64,000 nucleotides of DNA. It comes from Clostridia bacterium (GTDB taxonomy: Bacteria; Bacillota; Clostridia; Oscillospirales; CAG-272). The position numbers and the translations under genes are program-made. Below are positions 41,953-50,639 of this stretch, piece after piece; the stretch's first letter is position 1; each line of letters starts with the position of its first letter. Below the pieces are notes generated by a model. The model saw nothing but the letters and a program-made list of their open reading frames with translations, had not been told where the DNA came from and did no database searches. The DNA lies in assembly GCA_017443595.1 (NCBI GenBank), contig JAFSYU010000060.1, positions 1 to 64,000 on the forward strand, given 5' to 3'.

Positions 41953-43521
41953 TTATTTACCAAGTGAAAATGAATAAGGAATAAGATCCTTGAGCTTCTT
42001 TCTGTCAAACGTTTTTTTGCTTTTCATCATAAGAACAGGCATATCCGGATCGCAAAACTCAGATAAGACCTGTCTGCATACGCCGCACGGCGGAAATATT
42101 CCGCTTATCTTGCCGTCTTTGCCTCCGCAGACGGCAAGCATTTTAAAATCACGTATACCCTCGCTTACCGCTTTGAAAACGGCCGTGCGTTCCGCGCAGA
42201 CGGTAGGAGAAAACGCCGCGTTTTCTATATTGCAGCCGGTGTAGATCCTGCCGCAGGAGCAGAGGAGCGCGGCGCCCACTTTGTATCCGGAATACGGCGA
42301 ATAAGAATTTGCCATTGCGGAAAATGCGGCGTCACAGAGTTTTTTCTCGTCATCCGTCGGCTTCAGTACGTCGTCTAAAAAGCTTTCTCCGTCGCCTCTG
42401 TAGCCGCTGTGCAGATATGCAGAGACGGTCGCGGCAATATCGCAAAAGCCCGAGCGCGTGCCGAGATTTACGGGTTTTATATTATTTCCGTACATTATCA
42501 AAGGAACGTACTCTCTGCTGTGGTCGGTATGTGAATCGCCGGGATCGCAGCCGTGGTCCGCGGTGATCATCAGCACGTCGTCTTTTTTCATTTTTGCGGT
42601 GAACGACGGAAGCCAACGGTCAAATTCGGCAAACGCCGCCGCGTAGCCGTCAATATCCTGCCTGTGACCGTAGAGCATATCGAAATCCACGAGATTTATA
42701 AAGCAAAGCCCTTCAAAATCCTTGTCAAGCGCGCCGAGCGCGGCCGCCATCCCCTCGGTATTGCCGTGCGTCATGATATGCTCCGTGACGCCGCGCCCGG
42801 CAAAAATATCGTTTATTTTTCCTATTGCGTAAACGGTCTTGCCTTCGGCTTTCAGCGCGTCAAGCAAAGTTTCCTTCGGCGGCAGAAGCGAAAAATCGTG
42901 CCTGTCCGCAGTTCTTGTAAAACTGCCGTGCTCACCCGTAAAAGGCCTTGCGATCACTCTGCCTACCGCGTGTTTTCCTTTAAGTATCTCACGCGCCGCG
43001 CGGCAGTATTCGTACAACTTTTCAAGCGGCACTTTATTTGTATGCGCCGCTATCTGGAAAACGCTGTCCGCGGACGTGTAAACTATCAGCTTGCCTGTTT
43101 TTAAATGTTCATCGCCGTAATCCGCTATTACCTGCGTGCCGGAATACGGCTTGTTGCAAAGCACGCCGCAGCCGGTCTTTTTTTCAAATTCATTTATTAT
43201 ATCGTCCGGGAATCCGTCTGGATACGTCGGCAAAGGCGAAGGCGAGACGATACCGGCGATCTCCCAGTGACCTATCGTAGTGTCTTTGCCCATGGAACGC
43301 TCCTGCAGACGCGCAACGGCGGCAAGCGGCCTTTTTTCCGGCTGCAGATAATCAACGCCGTCAATATTGCCCATACCCATTTTTTTCATTGAAGAAAAAC
43401 GGAAATTGCCTGAATATGATATACGTTTTAGAGTATTGCAGTCATGATCCTTGAAAAGAGCCGCGTCCGGCTCTTCTCCTATACCGAGCGAATCCAAAAC
43501 AATTATAAATACACGTTTCAT
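41953..43521 (-). CDS. deoB-cdd: Fused phosphopentomutase and cytidine deaminase
   Basis: Two complete enzymes in one 522-residue chain. Residues 1 to about 387 are phosphopentomutase DeoB (MKRVFIIVLDSLGIGEEPDA metal/nucleophile region, KDTTIGHWEIAG with the phosphorylated Thr, MITADHGCDPGDSHTDHSRE metal ligands, TRSGFCDIAATVSAYL). After LKPTDDEKK comes cytidine deaminase (about 388-522): YSPYSGYKVGAALL, NIENAAFSPTVCAERTA with Cys442 and catalytic Glu, and PPCGVCRQVL with Cys479/Cys482 for zinc. The junction is near base 42360; there is no internal stop. Joined functions: cytidine to uridine, and (deoxy)ribose-1-P to the 5-phosphate. AAAGGA precedes the ATG. Confidence 0.95.
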   Translation of the reverse strand: MKRVFIIVLDSLGIGEEPDAALFKDHDCNTLKRISYSGNFRFSSMKKMGMGNIDGVDYLQPEKRPLAAVARLQERSMGKDTTIGHWEIAGIVSPSPLPTYPDGFPDDIINEFEKKTGCGVLCNKPYSGTQVIADYGDEHLKTGKLIVYTSADSVFQIAAHTNKVPLEKLYEYCRAAREILKGKHAVGRVIARPFTGEHGSFTRTADRHDFSLLPPKETLLDALKAEGKTVYAIGKINDIFAGRGVTEHIMTHGNTEGMAAALGALDKDFEGLCFINLVDFDMLYGHRQDIDGYAAAFAEFDRWLPSFTAKMKKDDVLMITADHGCDPGDSHTDHSREYVPLIMYGNNIKPVNLGTRSGFCDIAATVSAYLHSGYRGDGESFLDDVLKPTDDEKKLCDAAFSAMANSYSPYSGYKVGAALLCSCGRIYTGCNIENAAFSPTVCAERTAVFKAVSEGIRDFKMLAVCGGKDGKISGIFPPCGVCRQVLSEFCDPDMPVLMMKSKKTFDRKKLKDLIPYSFSLGK

Positions 43522-43602
43522 ATTATTTCCTTTGAAATTAAAACGGTTTTTGCAAAATCACCGGACGCCGCGTTATATGCGGTGTCTTACAGTCTGCCGT
43601 TT

Positions 43603-44259
43603 TCAGTTTTCAAGCGCTTTTGCAAGTTTTACCACGCGGCTCGTCCCGAGCCTTGACGCGCCGAGCGTTATGAATTTTTCAGCGTCTTCAAGAGAAGATA
43701 TACCGCCCGCCGCTTTTATTTTCAAGGTAGGAGCGCAGTGCTTTTTCATAAGTGCCACGTCGTCAAACGTCGCGCCGCCGGTCGAAAATCCGGTGGACGT
43801 TTTTATATAATCCGCGCCTGATTCGGAAACCACTTCGCACATTTTTATCTTTTCTTCCTCGGATAAAAGGCACGTTTCAATAATGACCTTAAGGATCCTG
43901 TCGCTGCAGATCATTTTTACCGTTTTGATCTCTTCAAGCACTTTGTCGTAAAGACCGTCCTTTACCCATCCGAGATTTATCACCATGTCTATTTCGTCCG
44001 CGCCGTTTTCCTTTGCTTCAAACGCCATCTGCACTTTTGCCGATGAGGTGTCGTAGCCGTTCGGGAATCCTATGACCGTGCAGATCTTCAACCTGTCGCC
44101 CACGTATTTTTTTGCCTGTTTTACGTATGACGCCGGTATGCAGACAGACGCAACGCCGTATTTAATACCGTCGTCGCACAGCTCTTTTATCTGCTCCCAC
44201 GTTGCGGTCTGCGATAAAAGCGTATGGTCGCATTTGCTCAGTATTTCCTTAAGTTCCAT
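43603..44259 (-). CDS. deoC: Deoxyribose-phosphate aldolase
   Basis: Splits 2-deoxyribose-5-phosphate into glyceraldehyde-3-phosphate and acetaldehyde. 218 residues, normal for the bacterial short form. Landmarks: [45 protein letters not shown] (Asp91 region), KVIIETCLL, and the Schiff-base Lys153 in [29 protein letters not shown] and [11 protein letters not shown] complete the phosphate site. First gene of the minus-strand deo operon; AAGGAG sits about 8 bases before the ATG; the gap to the fused deoB-cdd is 81 bp. Confidence 0.97.
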   Translation of the reverse strand: MELKEILSKCDHTLLSQTATWEQIKELCDDGIKYGVASVCIPASYVKQAKKYVGDRLKICTVIGFPNGYDTSSAKVQMAFEAKENGADEIDMVINLGWVKDGLYDKVLEEIKTVKMICSDRILKVIIETCLLSEEEKIKMCEVVSESGADYIKTSTGFSTGGATFDDVALMKKHCAPTLKIKAAGGISSLEDAEKFITLGASRLGTSRVVKLAKALEN

Positions 44260-44290
44260 TGCAAGATCTCCTTTTGTTGATTATATACGG

Positions 44291-44319
44291 ATTATATCAT
44301 ACGTAAGCCGATATTTCAA
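44291..44319 (-). promoter_or_regulatory. Promoter of the deo operon
   Basis: On the minus strand TTGAAA (44314-44319), a 17-bp spacer and TATAAT (44291-44296), extended by ATGA. No separate operator palindrome stands out. Confidence 0.78.
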
Positions 44320-44371
44320 TACGTTGTGTGTAAAATTATATATTTTTTATCCTGCGCGTCACACCTTTATA

Positions 44372-44399
44372 TTGACAAAAGGATTTTATATGATATAAT
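44372..44399 (+). promoter_or_regulatory. Promoter of the 16-kb glycan/glucuronate operon
   Basis: Perfect TTGACA (44372-44377), a 16-bp spacer and TATAAT (44394-44399), extended by ATGA, about 29 bases before the preferred ATG. It is the only clear promoter I see before base 60359 on this strand. Confidence 0.82.
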
Positions 44400-44427
44400 G
44401 AATAAAAACAAACCGGAGGATACGGGA

Positions 44428-45867
44428 ATGGAAAACAAATACCCAAATGAAGCTCCCATAACGTCACCGCAGGAATGTCAAACGGAATGCGGCTGGTTTG
44501 ACGACGTAAGACGTCAGAACGGCTTTGTTGATATGCGTCCGTTCGCGGACGACAAGACCGTTCTGAAAAACCCGCACAAGGGCTGGTTCTGGCATTTTAT
44601 AGACAACGGTTACAGATGCGGAATGTACAGAGACAGAGTACAGCCGGGCGATCACGTTGAGTATTTTCCCGGTATGAACCACCTGTATCTGCGCTTTGAC
44701 TGGTCCGACGTTGAAAAAGAAGAGGGCGTATACGACTTTGAATTTTTAGATAAGATAATGGAGGAATGGGGACCTTACGGTTACCGCTTTTCACTGCGCG
44801 CCGTATGCTATGAAACAACGCCGGGACTGGAATTTGCAACGCCGGAATACGTCTTCAAAAAAGGCGCAAAATGCTACCGCATAGGCGGAAACAAGATCCA
44901 GCCGGATTATTCCGACCCGATATTTTTGTCATATTTGGAAAAATTCATGGAGAAATTCGGTGAAAAGTACAATAACGACGACAGGATCGAGCTTGTCGAC
45001 ATAGGTACGTACGGCACCTGGGGCGAAGGTCACACGGTAGAGGGCGACAGCGTCATATATCCCGTTGAAACGATAAAAAAGCATATAGATCTGCACTGCA
45101 AATACTTCCCGGACAAGTTCGTCATTTTAAACGACGACCATATAGTCGGCAGGATCGCGCACGGAGAAGAATGCCAGCAGATACTTGATTACGCGTACGA
45201 GCGCGGGCTCGGTCTTCAGGACGACTCGCTGTGCTGCGATTATTATTCCGTCGTAAACGGCTACGATACGCTGCGCGCGCCGTGGGCGTTTCAGAAGCTG
45301 TGCGGAAACGCGCCGTCCGTTATGGAATTCGCGCATTACGCCTACATCCACCCGCGTTATGAGGATTTTTACAGGAACGGTCTTACCGTGATCGAATCGC
45401 TGAAAAACACCTGCATGACTTACGCCGGCTTCCACGGTTATCCCGACATTTTCTATGAAAGCGATAAATGGCTTGCCGAATACTGCGCAAACCGGCTCGG
45501 TTACTGGTATTTCATAGAAAGCGCCGTTATACCGGAGCTTAACGACACGGCGCACAACAGCGTTTATATAACGGTAAAAAACAAAGGCTGGTCAAAGGCT
45601 TACAGAGATCACAAAATAGTTTTTGCTATCAAAGGCAAAGACGGTTTCTGCAAAGTCATACCGACGGACAAAACGGTGGATGAACTCTGCAGTGAAGAGT
45701 CAAAAACGTATAACGCAAAGCTCGATCTGCGCGGCGTGCCGGAGGGCGATTACGATATATGCGTCGGTATTTTTGAAGGTGAAACGCCGCTTCTTTTAGC
45801 TCTAAAAGACGAAATAAAAGATAATGACTTTTACCGCATAACGCAAAGAAGGGTTAACAAAACATAA
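44428..45867 (+). CDS. DUF4832-containing glycosidase-like protein
   Basis: The start at 44428 has GGAGGA 7 bases upstream and lies after the promoter, which rules out the ATG at 44326. 479 residues with the typical opening NPHKGWFWHFIDNG, a TIM-barrel-like region (LYLRFDWSDVEKEEGVYDFE, VDIGTYGTWGEGHT, VILNDDHIVGR, CCDYYSVVNGYDTLRAPW) and a C-terminal beta domain (NSVYITVKNKGWSKAYRDHK). DUF4832/DUF4874 proteins resemble clan GH-A glycosidases, with Glu in GTWGEGH a candidate catalytic residue. There is no signal peptide, so it would act in the cytosol. First gene of the long operon; activity is unproven. Confidence 0.8.
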   Translation: MENKYPNEAPITSPQECQTECGWFDDVRRQNGFVDMRPFADDKTVLKNPHKGWFWHFIDNGYRCGMYRDRVQPGDHVEYFPGMNHLYLRFDWSDVEKEEGVYDFEFLDKIMEEWGPYGYRFSLRAVCYETTPGLEFATPEYVFKKGAKCYRIGGNKIQPDYSDPIFLSYLEKFMEKFGEKYNNDDRIELVDIGTYGTWGEGHTVEGDSVIYPVETIKKHIDLHCKYFPDKFVILNDDHIVGRIAHGEECQQILDYAYERGLGLQDDSLCCDYYSVVNGYDTLRAPWAFQKLCGNAPSVMEFAHYAYIHPRYEDFYRNGLTVIESLKNTCMTYAGFHGYPDIFYESDKWLAEYCANRLGYWYFIESAVIPELNDTAHNSVYITVKNKGWSKAYRDHKIVFAIKGKDGFCKVIPTDKTVDELCSEESKTYNAKLDLRGVPEGDYDICVGIFEGETPLLLALKDEIKDNDFYRITQRRVNKT

Positions 45868-45870
45868 AAA

Positions 45871-46167
45871 ATGTCACTATTCGGGAAAAAATTCAAGCTT
45901 GATTACGGATATCAAAGAGACTTGTATAAAAGAGCAAAGGACGGTTACAGAGCCGGCTCGCACGTAAAACTTTACTATTGCGCCGTCGGCACGGATACCG
46001 ATTATTCGTTTTATTTAAACGACCAAAGATTAAACCCGCTCTACAGCGACCGTCACGGCTATATTATAAAATTCAAAATGCCGGATCATGATTCAAAGCT
46101 GCAGTGCAGGTCGGTAAACAGTATGTTTTATATGGAGAACGGACAAAAAGAAAATGAAAACATCTGA
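45871..46167 (+). CDS. Short hypothetical protein
   Basis: 98 residues (MSLFGKKFKLDYGYQRDLYK...), soluble, basic and Tyr-rich, with VKLYYCAVGTDTDYSFYLND in the middle and an acidic end. Three bases separate it from the DUF4832 stop, and its 3' end overlaps the next start by 14 bp. The ribosome binding site is weak, so it likely depends on translational coupling. No recognisable family. Confidence 0.6.
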   Translation: MSLFGKKFKLDYGYQRDLYKRAKDGYRAGSHVKLYYCAVGTDTDYSFYLNDQRLNPLYSDRHGYIIKFKMPDHDSKLQCRSVNSMFYMENGQKENENI

Positions 46168-47155
46168 TCTTAAATTCGGAATAATGGAAAAAGGCAAAAG
46201 AAATCTGATAACGGACGTGGCGGGCGTCACGGTCGGTCACTGCACGTTGTCTGACGGAGCGATACAGACCGGCGTGACGGCAATTCTGCCGCATCAGGGC
46301 GATCTGTTCCATGAAAGATGCCCTGCGGCGGCGCACGTTATAAACGGTTTCGGAAAAAGCGCGGGACTTATACAGATACAGGAGCTCGGCAGTATAGAAA
46401 CGCCGCTTATACTTACAAACACGCTGAGCGTCGGCGACGCGTTTTCCGCATGCGTCAAATATATGGTAAAAAGAAACCCGACGATAGGGCGGGAAGAATG
46501 CTCCGTAAACCCCGTTATACTTGAATGCAACGACGGATGGTTAAACGATATACAGGCGCTCTCCGTCAAAGACGAGCACGTTTTCAAGGCGCTGCAAACG
46601 GCGGGCGAGGATTTCGCGCTCGGCGCCGTCGGCGCCGGCCGCGGTATGAGCTGTTATAACCTTAAGGGCGGTATCGGTTCCGCTTCGCGCGTGTTCGAGC
46701 GGTGCGGGAAAACGTACACTCTCGGCGCTCTCGTTATGACAAATTTCGGCTCGCTTATAGATCTGACTGTCTGCGGCGACCGCGTAGGCAGGCGTCTTAC
46801 CGCCGAGGCGGAAGAATCAAAAGGCTCGTGTATAATGGTAATAGCAACGGACGCGCCGCTGTCGTCGCGTCAGCTTCTGCGCGTGACTCACAGGGCGCAG
46901 AGCGGTCTTGCGCGCACGGGCGCCGTGACGGAAGCCGGATCCGGCGAGGTAGTCGTGGCGTTCACCACCGCTAACAGACTGAAAAACGACGAACCGTTAT
47001 GGCAAAAGGAAGTTTTGAACGAAAACCTGCTTGAACCGGTGTTCCGCGCCGCCACCGAATGTGTTGAAGAAGCGATAATCCGCTCCATGCTTGAAGCGGA
47101 AACGGTCACGGGCTTCGCCGGCCACACGCGCACGGCGTTAAAAGAGCTTATCTGA
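46154..47155 (+). CDS. P1-family (DmpA-like) peptidase
   Basis: 333 residues of the L-aminopeptidase/D-esterase DmpA fold, an Ntn-like enzyme that self-cleaves into two chains. Landmarks: LITDVAGVTVGHCTLSDG, VNGFGKSAGLIQIQELG-like HVINGFGKSAGLIQ, GAGRGMSCYNLKGGIGSASR, VMTNFGSLIDLTVCG (probable cleavage region), and ATDAPLSSRQLLRVTHRAQS. It cleaves short or D-amino-acid-containing peptides in known members. A peptidase inside a sugar operon is unexpected; it might release a peptide or amide from a glycan. It overlaps the short gene upstream by 14 bp. Confidence 0.85.
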   Translation: MKTSDLKFGIMEKGKRNLITDVAGVTVGHCTLSDGAIQTGVTAILPHQGDLFHERCPAAAHVINGFGKSAGLIQIQELGSIETPLILTNTLSVGDAFSACVKYMVKRNPTIGREECSVNPVILECNDGWLNDIQALSVKDEHVFKALQTAGEDFALGAVGAGRGMSCYNLKGGIGSASRVFERCGKTYTLGALVMTNFGSLIDLTVCGDRVGRRLTAEAEESKGSCIMVIATDAPLSSRQLLRVTHRAQSGLARTGAVTEAGSGEVVVAFTTANRLKNDEPLWQKEVLNENLLEPVFRAATECVEEAIIRSMLEAETVTGFAGHTRTALKELI

Positions 47156-47168
47156 TATGGTGAACTGT

Positions 47169-47843
47169 ATGAAAAAAGCATTTATTTATGTTATAATTTG
47201 CGCCGTCGTTATATCGGTTTTTTCCGCCGTATGCGCGGCGGAAAACGGCGTTGACTACGGAGACGGAGTTATAAAAAACGTCGTTTTGTCAAATGACGGA
47301 GTGCTGAGGTGGGATCCTTATGACAAAGCGGAGGATTACTGGATAGGCATAAACGGCGGATTTACTCCGGCAAGCATCGGAATGAACTTGAAAGATCTTA
47401 TTACCGAAACGGGAACGTACAGGATAGATCTTGAAGCGTATGCGGAAGAAGGAGAAAAATTCATCGCCGCGTGGTCGGATAAGATAGTATACGACGGCTC
47501 GGTATTCAAACTCGAATCGTATACGGAGCAGACCACCGCGGAGGAGACCACGGAAGAGATAACGGAAGAAACTACGGAAGAAACACAGGAGCAAACCTCG
47601 GAAGAAGAGACTGAAGAAGGAACCGAAGCGCTGACGGAAGAGGAGACTTTCGAGACGCAGACCGAAAGAACGGAGACGGCATCCGAAAAAACGGAGACCG
47701 AAGCGGAAGCAGAGACGGAAGAGAAGAGCACGGAAAGCAAAGGCGGCGGCGCAAAATGGATGATCGCCGGTATCTGCATAGGCGTAGCCGTAACGGCGGT
47801 CGTCGCGGTGCTTATAGTACAGAAGAAAGCAAAGGGCAAATAA
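47169..47843 (+). CDS. Membrane-anchored exported protein with acidic stalk
   Basis: 224 residues if started at 47169, where GGTGA is 5 bases upstream and MKKAFIYVIICAVVISVFSA begins a signal peptide (cut near VCAAE). A small beta domain of about 85 residues follows, Fn3-like (VVLSNDGVLRWDPYDKAEDY, TGTYRIDLEAYAEEGEKFI). Then a long Glu/Thr stalk (residues about 118-190) and a C-terminal helix WMIAGICIGVAVTAVVAVLI with KKAKGK tail. It is the only exported product I see in this operon. Function unknown; possible substrate-binding surface protein. Its stop overlaps the next ATG by 1 bp. Confidence 0.68.
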   Translation: MKKAFIYVIICAVVISVFSAVCAAENGVDYGDGVIKNVVLSNDGVLRWDPYDKAEDYWIGINGGFTPASIGMNLKDLITETGTYRIDLEAYAEEGEKFIAAWSDKIVYDGSVFKLESYTEQTTAEETTEEITEETTEETQEQTSEEETEEGTEALTEEETFETQTERTETASEKTETEAEAETEEKSTESKGGGAKWMIAGICIGVAVTAVVAVLIVQKKAKGK

Positions 47844-48610
47844 TGAAATTCGGTGTGTGCTGTGTGCCGGACAATTTTGTCCCGGCAAAAAAAGCGGGGC
47901 TCGACTACGCGGAAATATCAATGGCGTATCTGCACGGCAGAAGCAGCGCGGAATTGTGTAAAATAAGACAAAAAGCGGCTGAAAACGGTTTATCCATAGA
48001 CGGCTTCAACGGATTTTTCGGCTCCGGTATCTCGCTGTATAACGACGCGCTTGAAACGGTGCTTGATTATTCAAAAGTAAATTTTGAGACAGCGAATATT
48101 TTAGGCGGGCGGTACTGCGTTTTAGGCTGCGGCTGGCTGAGAAAAACTCCCGAAGGCAAAGACAAGGCGGAGACGGAAAAGCGCTTTGCGTTTATCTTGT
48201 CTCAGATAGCGGAGCTTGCCGGAGCATACGGCGTTGAGCTCATACTTGAGCCGCTTTGCAAGGAAGAAACGGATGTTATAAACACGTTTGAAGAGGGCTT
48301 GCGCCTTTGCCGCGCCGCGGATATAAAATCGCTCGGCTGTCTTGTTGACTTTTACCATTTTTACAAAAACGGCGAGGATCTTTCCGTATTCGATAATCTG
48401 AGAGAAGGCGAGCCGCGCCACGTTCATTTAGCGCGCGCAAACGACGACAGAGCAGCGCCGGGACAAGAGGACAGAGAAACTCTGCAAAAGTGGGCGGAAA
48501 AACTCAAAAAAGCAGGATACGACAGGCGTATCTCGCTTGAATGCAGATGGAGCGCGGATTTTGAAAGCGATCTTATTACCGCCGCCTCGCTGTTGAAAGA
48601 AATATTTTAG
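47843..48610 (+). CDS. Sugar phosphate isomerase/epimerase-type TIM-barrel protein
   Basis: 255 residues starting at 47843 (TAATG overlap with the previous stop, AAAGGG 7 bases upstream). The Xylose isomerase-like AP-endonuclease 2 fold shows in YAEISMAYLHGRSSAELCKI, LGCGWLRKTPEGKDKAET, LILEPLCKEETDVINTFEEG, LGCLVDFYHFYKNGE (metal-ligand Asp/His), and HVHLARANDD. The C-terminal RRISLECRWSADFESDL gives the last Glu. It probably isomerises or epimerises a free or phosphorylated keto-sugar, with two paralogues downstream. Substrate unknown. Confidence 0.8.
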   Translation: MKFGVCCVPDNFVPAKKAGLDYAEISMAYLHGRSSAELCKIRQKAAENGLSIDGFNGFFGSGISLYNDALETVLDYSKVNFETANILGGRYCVLGCGWLRKTPEGKDKAETEKRFAFILSQIAELAGAYGVELILEPLCKEETDVINTFEEGLRLCRAADIKSLGCLVDFYHFYKNGEDLSVFDNLREGEPRHVHLARANDDRAAPGQEDRETLQKWAEKLKKAGYDRRISLECRWSADFESDLITAASLLKEIF

Positions 48611-48619
48611 GGGTGGGTT

Positions 48620-49783
48620 ATGGATATAATAAACGAAAATACGCTTAAAATAACGGAATATAAGCTGCTCGGCAAACTGCCGGATCCGTTTATGCTGGAC
48701 TGCGGCAGACGCATATCGTCGCCCGGCGAATGGGAAAAACGAAGAGAAGAGATGTATAAAACGGCGATCGAGCTTCAGTACGGCACCATGCCGCCCGCAC
48801 CCGAGTTTTTTGAGCTGGAAACGCTGCTTGACTGGTCGCCCGCCTGCCGCGGTTATATCATACACGCCGGAACTAAGCAAAAACAGATTTCTTTCCGTAT
48901 GCAGATACTGCTGCCGGAAAAGCACGACGGCAAATTTCCCGTAATAGTAGACGGGGATATGTGCTGGATGTACTATATGGACCGTGAATTTTTAAACACG
49001 GCTCTTGATAAAGGAGTCGGCTGGGTATTGTTTGACCGCACGGAGCTTGCGCACGATATAAATACGGAGGGCAGAAGAAAAGGCGCGCTGTATAACGTAT
49101 ATCCCGAATATACATTCGGCGCTCTCGGCGCCTGGGCGTGGGGATACAGCCGCTGTGTGGACGCGCTTGAAAAGCTGGATATCCCCGTTGACATGGACTT
49201 TATAGCGTTCACCGGACATTCGCGCGGCGGCAAGACCGCGGCGCTCGCCGGTGCGATAGACAAACGCGCGAGAATCGTAAATCCCAACGAGACGTGCGCC
49301 GGAGCCTGCGGATGCTACCGCGTACATATGAGAGGCGAGGAGGAGCCGGGCGGCATAGCCGAATCGAGAAGCGAAACGCTGGACGACCTGATGCGCTCTT
49401 TCGGGTTCTGGATGGGAGAAGGTATGGAGGAATACCGCAAGTGCGAGGAAAAGCTTCCGTTCGATACGCATTTTCTGAAGGCGATGACAGCGCCGAGAAC
49501 GCTTTTTATCTCGGAAGCCGCGGGCGATATCTGGGGCAATCCGGTGGGCTCGTATCAAACGACCGTCGCGGCGAAGGAGGTATATGATTATCTCGGCGTC
49601 GGCGACAGGCTCTTCTGGTATTACAGACGCGGGGTCCACGGACACAGGATCGAGGACGTAGAGATGCTGGTCAACGTTATACGCCATGAAAAATACGGCG
49701 ATCGGATAGATAAGCGTATGTTCAGACTTCCGTTCAAAGATCCCGGAAAGGCTTACGACTGGAGCGCGCCGGAGGAGAAATGA
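48620..49783 (+). CDS. CE15-like glucuronoyl esterase-type alpha/beta hydrolase
   Basis: 387 residues without signal peptide. The nucleophile elbow FTGHSRGGKTAALAGAIDKR strongly resembles the CE15 pattern G-x-SRxGK-x-A, and the histidine lies in RGVHGHRIED. MLDCGRRISSPGEWEKRREE and the GWVLFDRTEL and GALGAWAWGYSRCVDALEKL stretches also fit. Known CE15 enzymes cut ester links between (4-O-methyl-)glucuronate and lignin alcohols and are secreted. This intracellular form likely works on an imported ester or a related carboxy-sugar; the match to glucuronate enzymes downstream supports the uronate link. Specificity is inferred. Confidence 0.8.
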   Translation: MDIINENTLKITEYKLLGKLPDPFMLDCGRRISSPGEWEKRREEMYKTAIELQYGTMPPAPEFFELETLLDWSPACRGYIIHAGTKQKQISFRMQILLPEKHDGKFPVIVDGDMCWMYYMDREFLNTALDKGVGWVLFDRTELAHDINTEGRRKGALYNVYPEYTFGALGAWAWGYSRCVDALEKLDIPVDMDFIAFTGHSRGGKTAALAGAIDKRARIVNPNETCAGACGCYRVHMRGEEEPGGIAESRSETLDDLMRSFGFWMGEGMEEYRKCEEKLPFDTHFLKAMTAPRTLFISEAAGDIWGNPVGSYQTTVAAKEVYDYLGVGDRLFWYYRRGVHGHRIEDVEMLVNVIRHEKYGDRIDKRMFRLPFKDPGKAYDWSAPEEK

Positions 49784-49784
49784 A

Positions 49785-50639
49785 ATGATAAAACTGTGTG
49801 CGTTTTCCGATGAAGCGTCGCCGACGCTGCAGGGACAGATAAAAGCGCTTTTAAGAAATGAAATATATTATACAGAGCTGCGCGGCGTTGACGGCGTAAA
49901 CGTTGCAGATCTGAGGGCAGAAGACGCGGAAAGAATAAAAAAAGAACTTCATTATAACGGAATAAAAGTCTGGTCGCTCGGCTCGCCGTACGGAAAAGTA
50001 TCTTTATCGGACGGTTTTGATGAAGACGCTTTGTTTACACAGTTAAAACACCTGTGTATGCTTTGCGGTATATTTGAATGTGATAAAATACGCGTATTCA
50101 GCTTTTATAACGCGGCCGATAAAAAAGAAAAAGTGTTTGATCTGCTGAATAGATCGGTAGAAATAGCAGGCGGCTGCGGCGTAAAGCTGTATCATGAAAA
50201 CGAAAAGGATATATACGGGGAAAAGTCTGAGCAGGTGTCAGAGCTTTATGATAACGTCCCGGGCTTGAAATTCGTATACGACCCCGCAAACTTTCTGCAG
50301 GCGCACCAGACCGCGGAGCATACGCTTGACGCGCTGTTCGGCATAACGTCTTATTTTCACGTAAAAGACGTTATTTCGGCTACGCAGCAGCTCGTCCCCG
50401 CCGGACACGGCGACGGTCATATTTCCGATATATTGCAAAAAATAGATTTTGACACAACTTTAACGGTGGAGCCGCATCTTGCCGTGTTTGAAGGCTACGC
50501 ACAGATAGACGGGCGCGAGATGAAAAACAAATATGCATATAAAACCAACGGCGAGGCGTTTGACGCCGCCGTTTCCGCACTTAAAAAACTGCTGTATGAA
50601 AACGGTTATGAATACAAAAACGGAGGCTATACTAAATAA
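49785..50639 (+). CDS. Sugar phosphate isomerase/epimerase-type TIM-barrel protein, second copy
   Basis: 284 residues; GGAGGA 8 bases before the ATG. Xylose isomerase-like barrel: MIKLCAFSDEASPTLQGQIK, YYTELRGVDGVNVADLRAED, GVKLYHENEKDIYGE (His-Glu metal ligands), LKFVYDPANFLQAHQTAEHT, SYFHVKDVI, LVPAGHGDGHI, and the end LTVEPHLAV. The HENE...DPANF and HVKD-PAGHGDG pattern is the canonical one for this family with a divalent metal. It is 1 bp after the esterase gene and its stop overlaps the next ATG. Substrate unknown. Confidence 0.85.
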   Translation: MIKLCAFSDEASPTLQGQIKALLRNEIYYTELRGVDGVNVADLRAEDAERIKKELHYNGIKVWSLGSPYGKVSLSDGFDEDALFTQLKHLCMLCGIFECDKIRVFSFYNAADKKEKVFDLLNRSVEIAGGCGVKLYHENEKDIYGEKSEQVSELYDNVPGLKFVYDPANFLQAHQTAEHTLDALFGITSYFHVKDVISATQQLVPAGHGDGHISDILQKIDFDTTLTVEPHLAVFEGYAQIDGREMKNKYAYKTNGEAFDAAVSALKKLLYENGYEYKNGGYTK

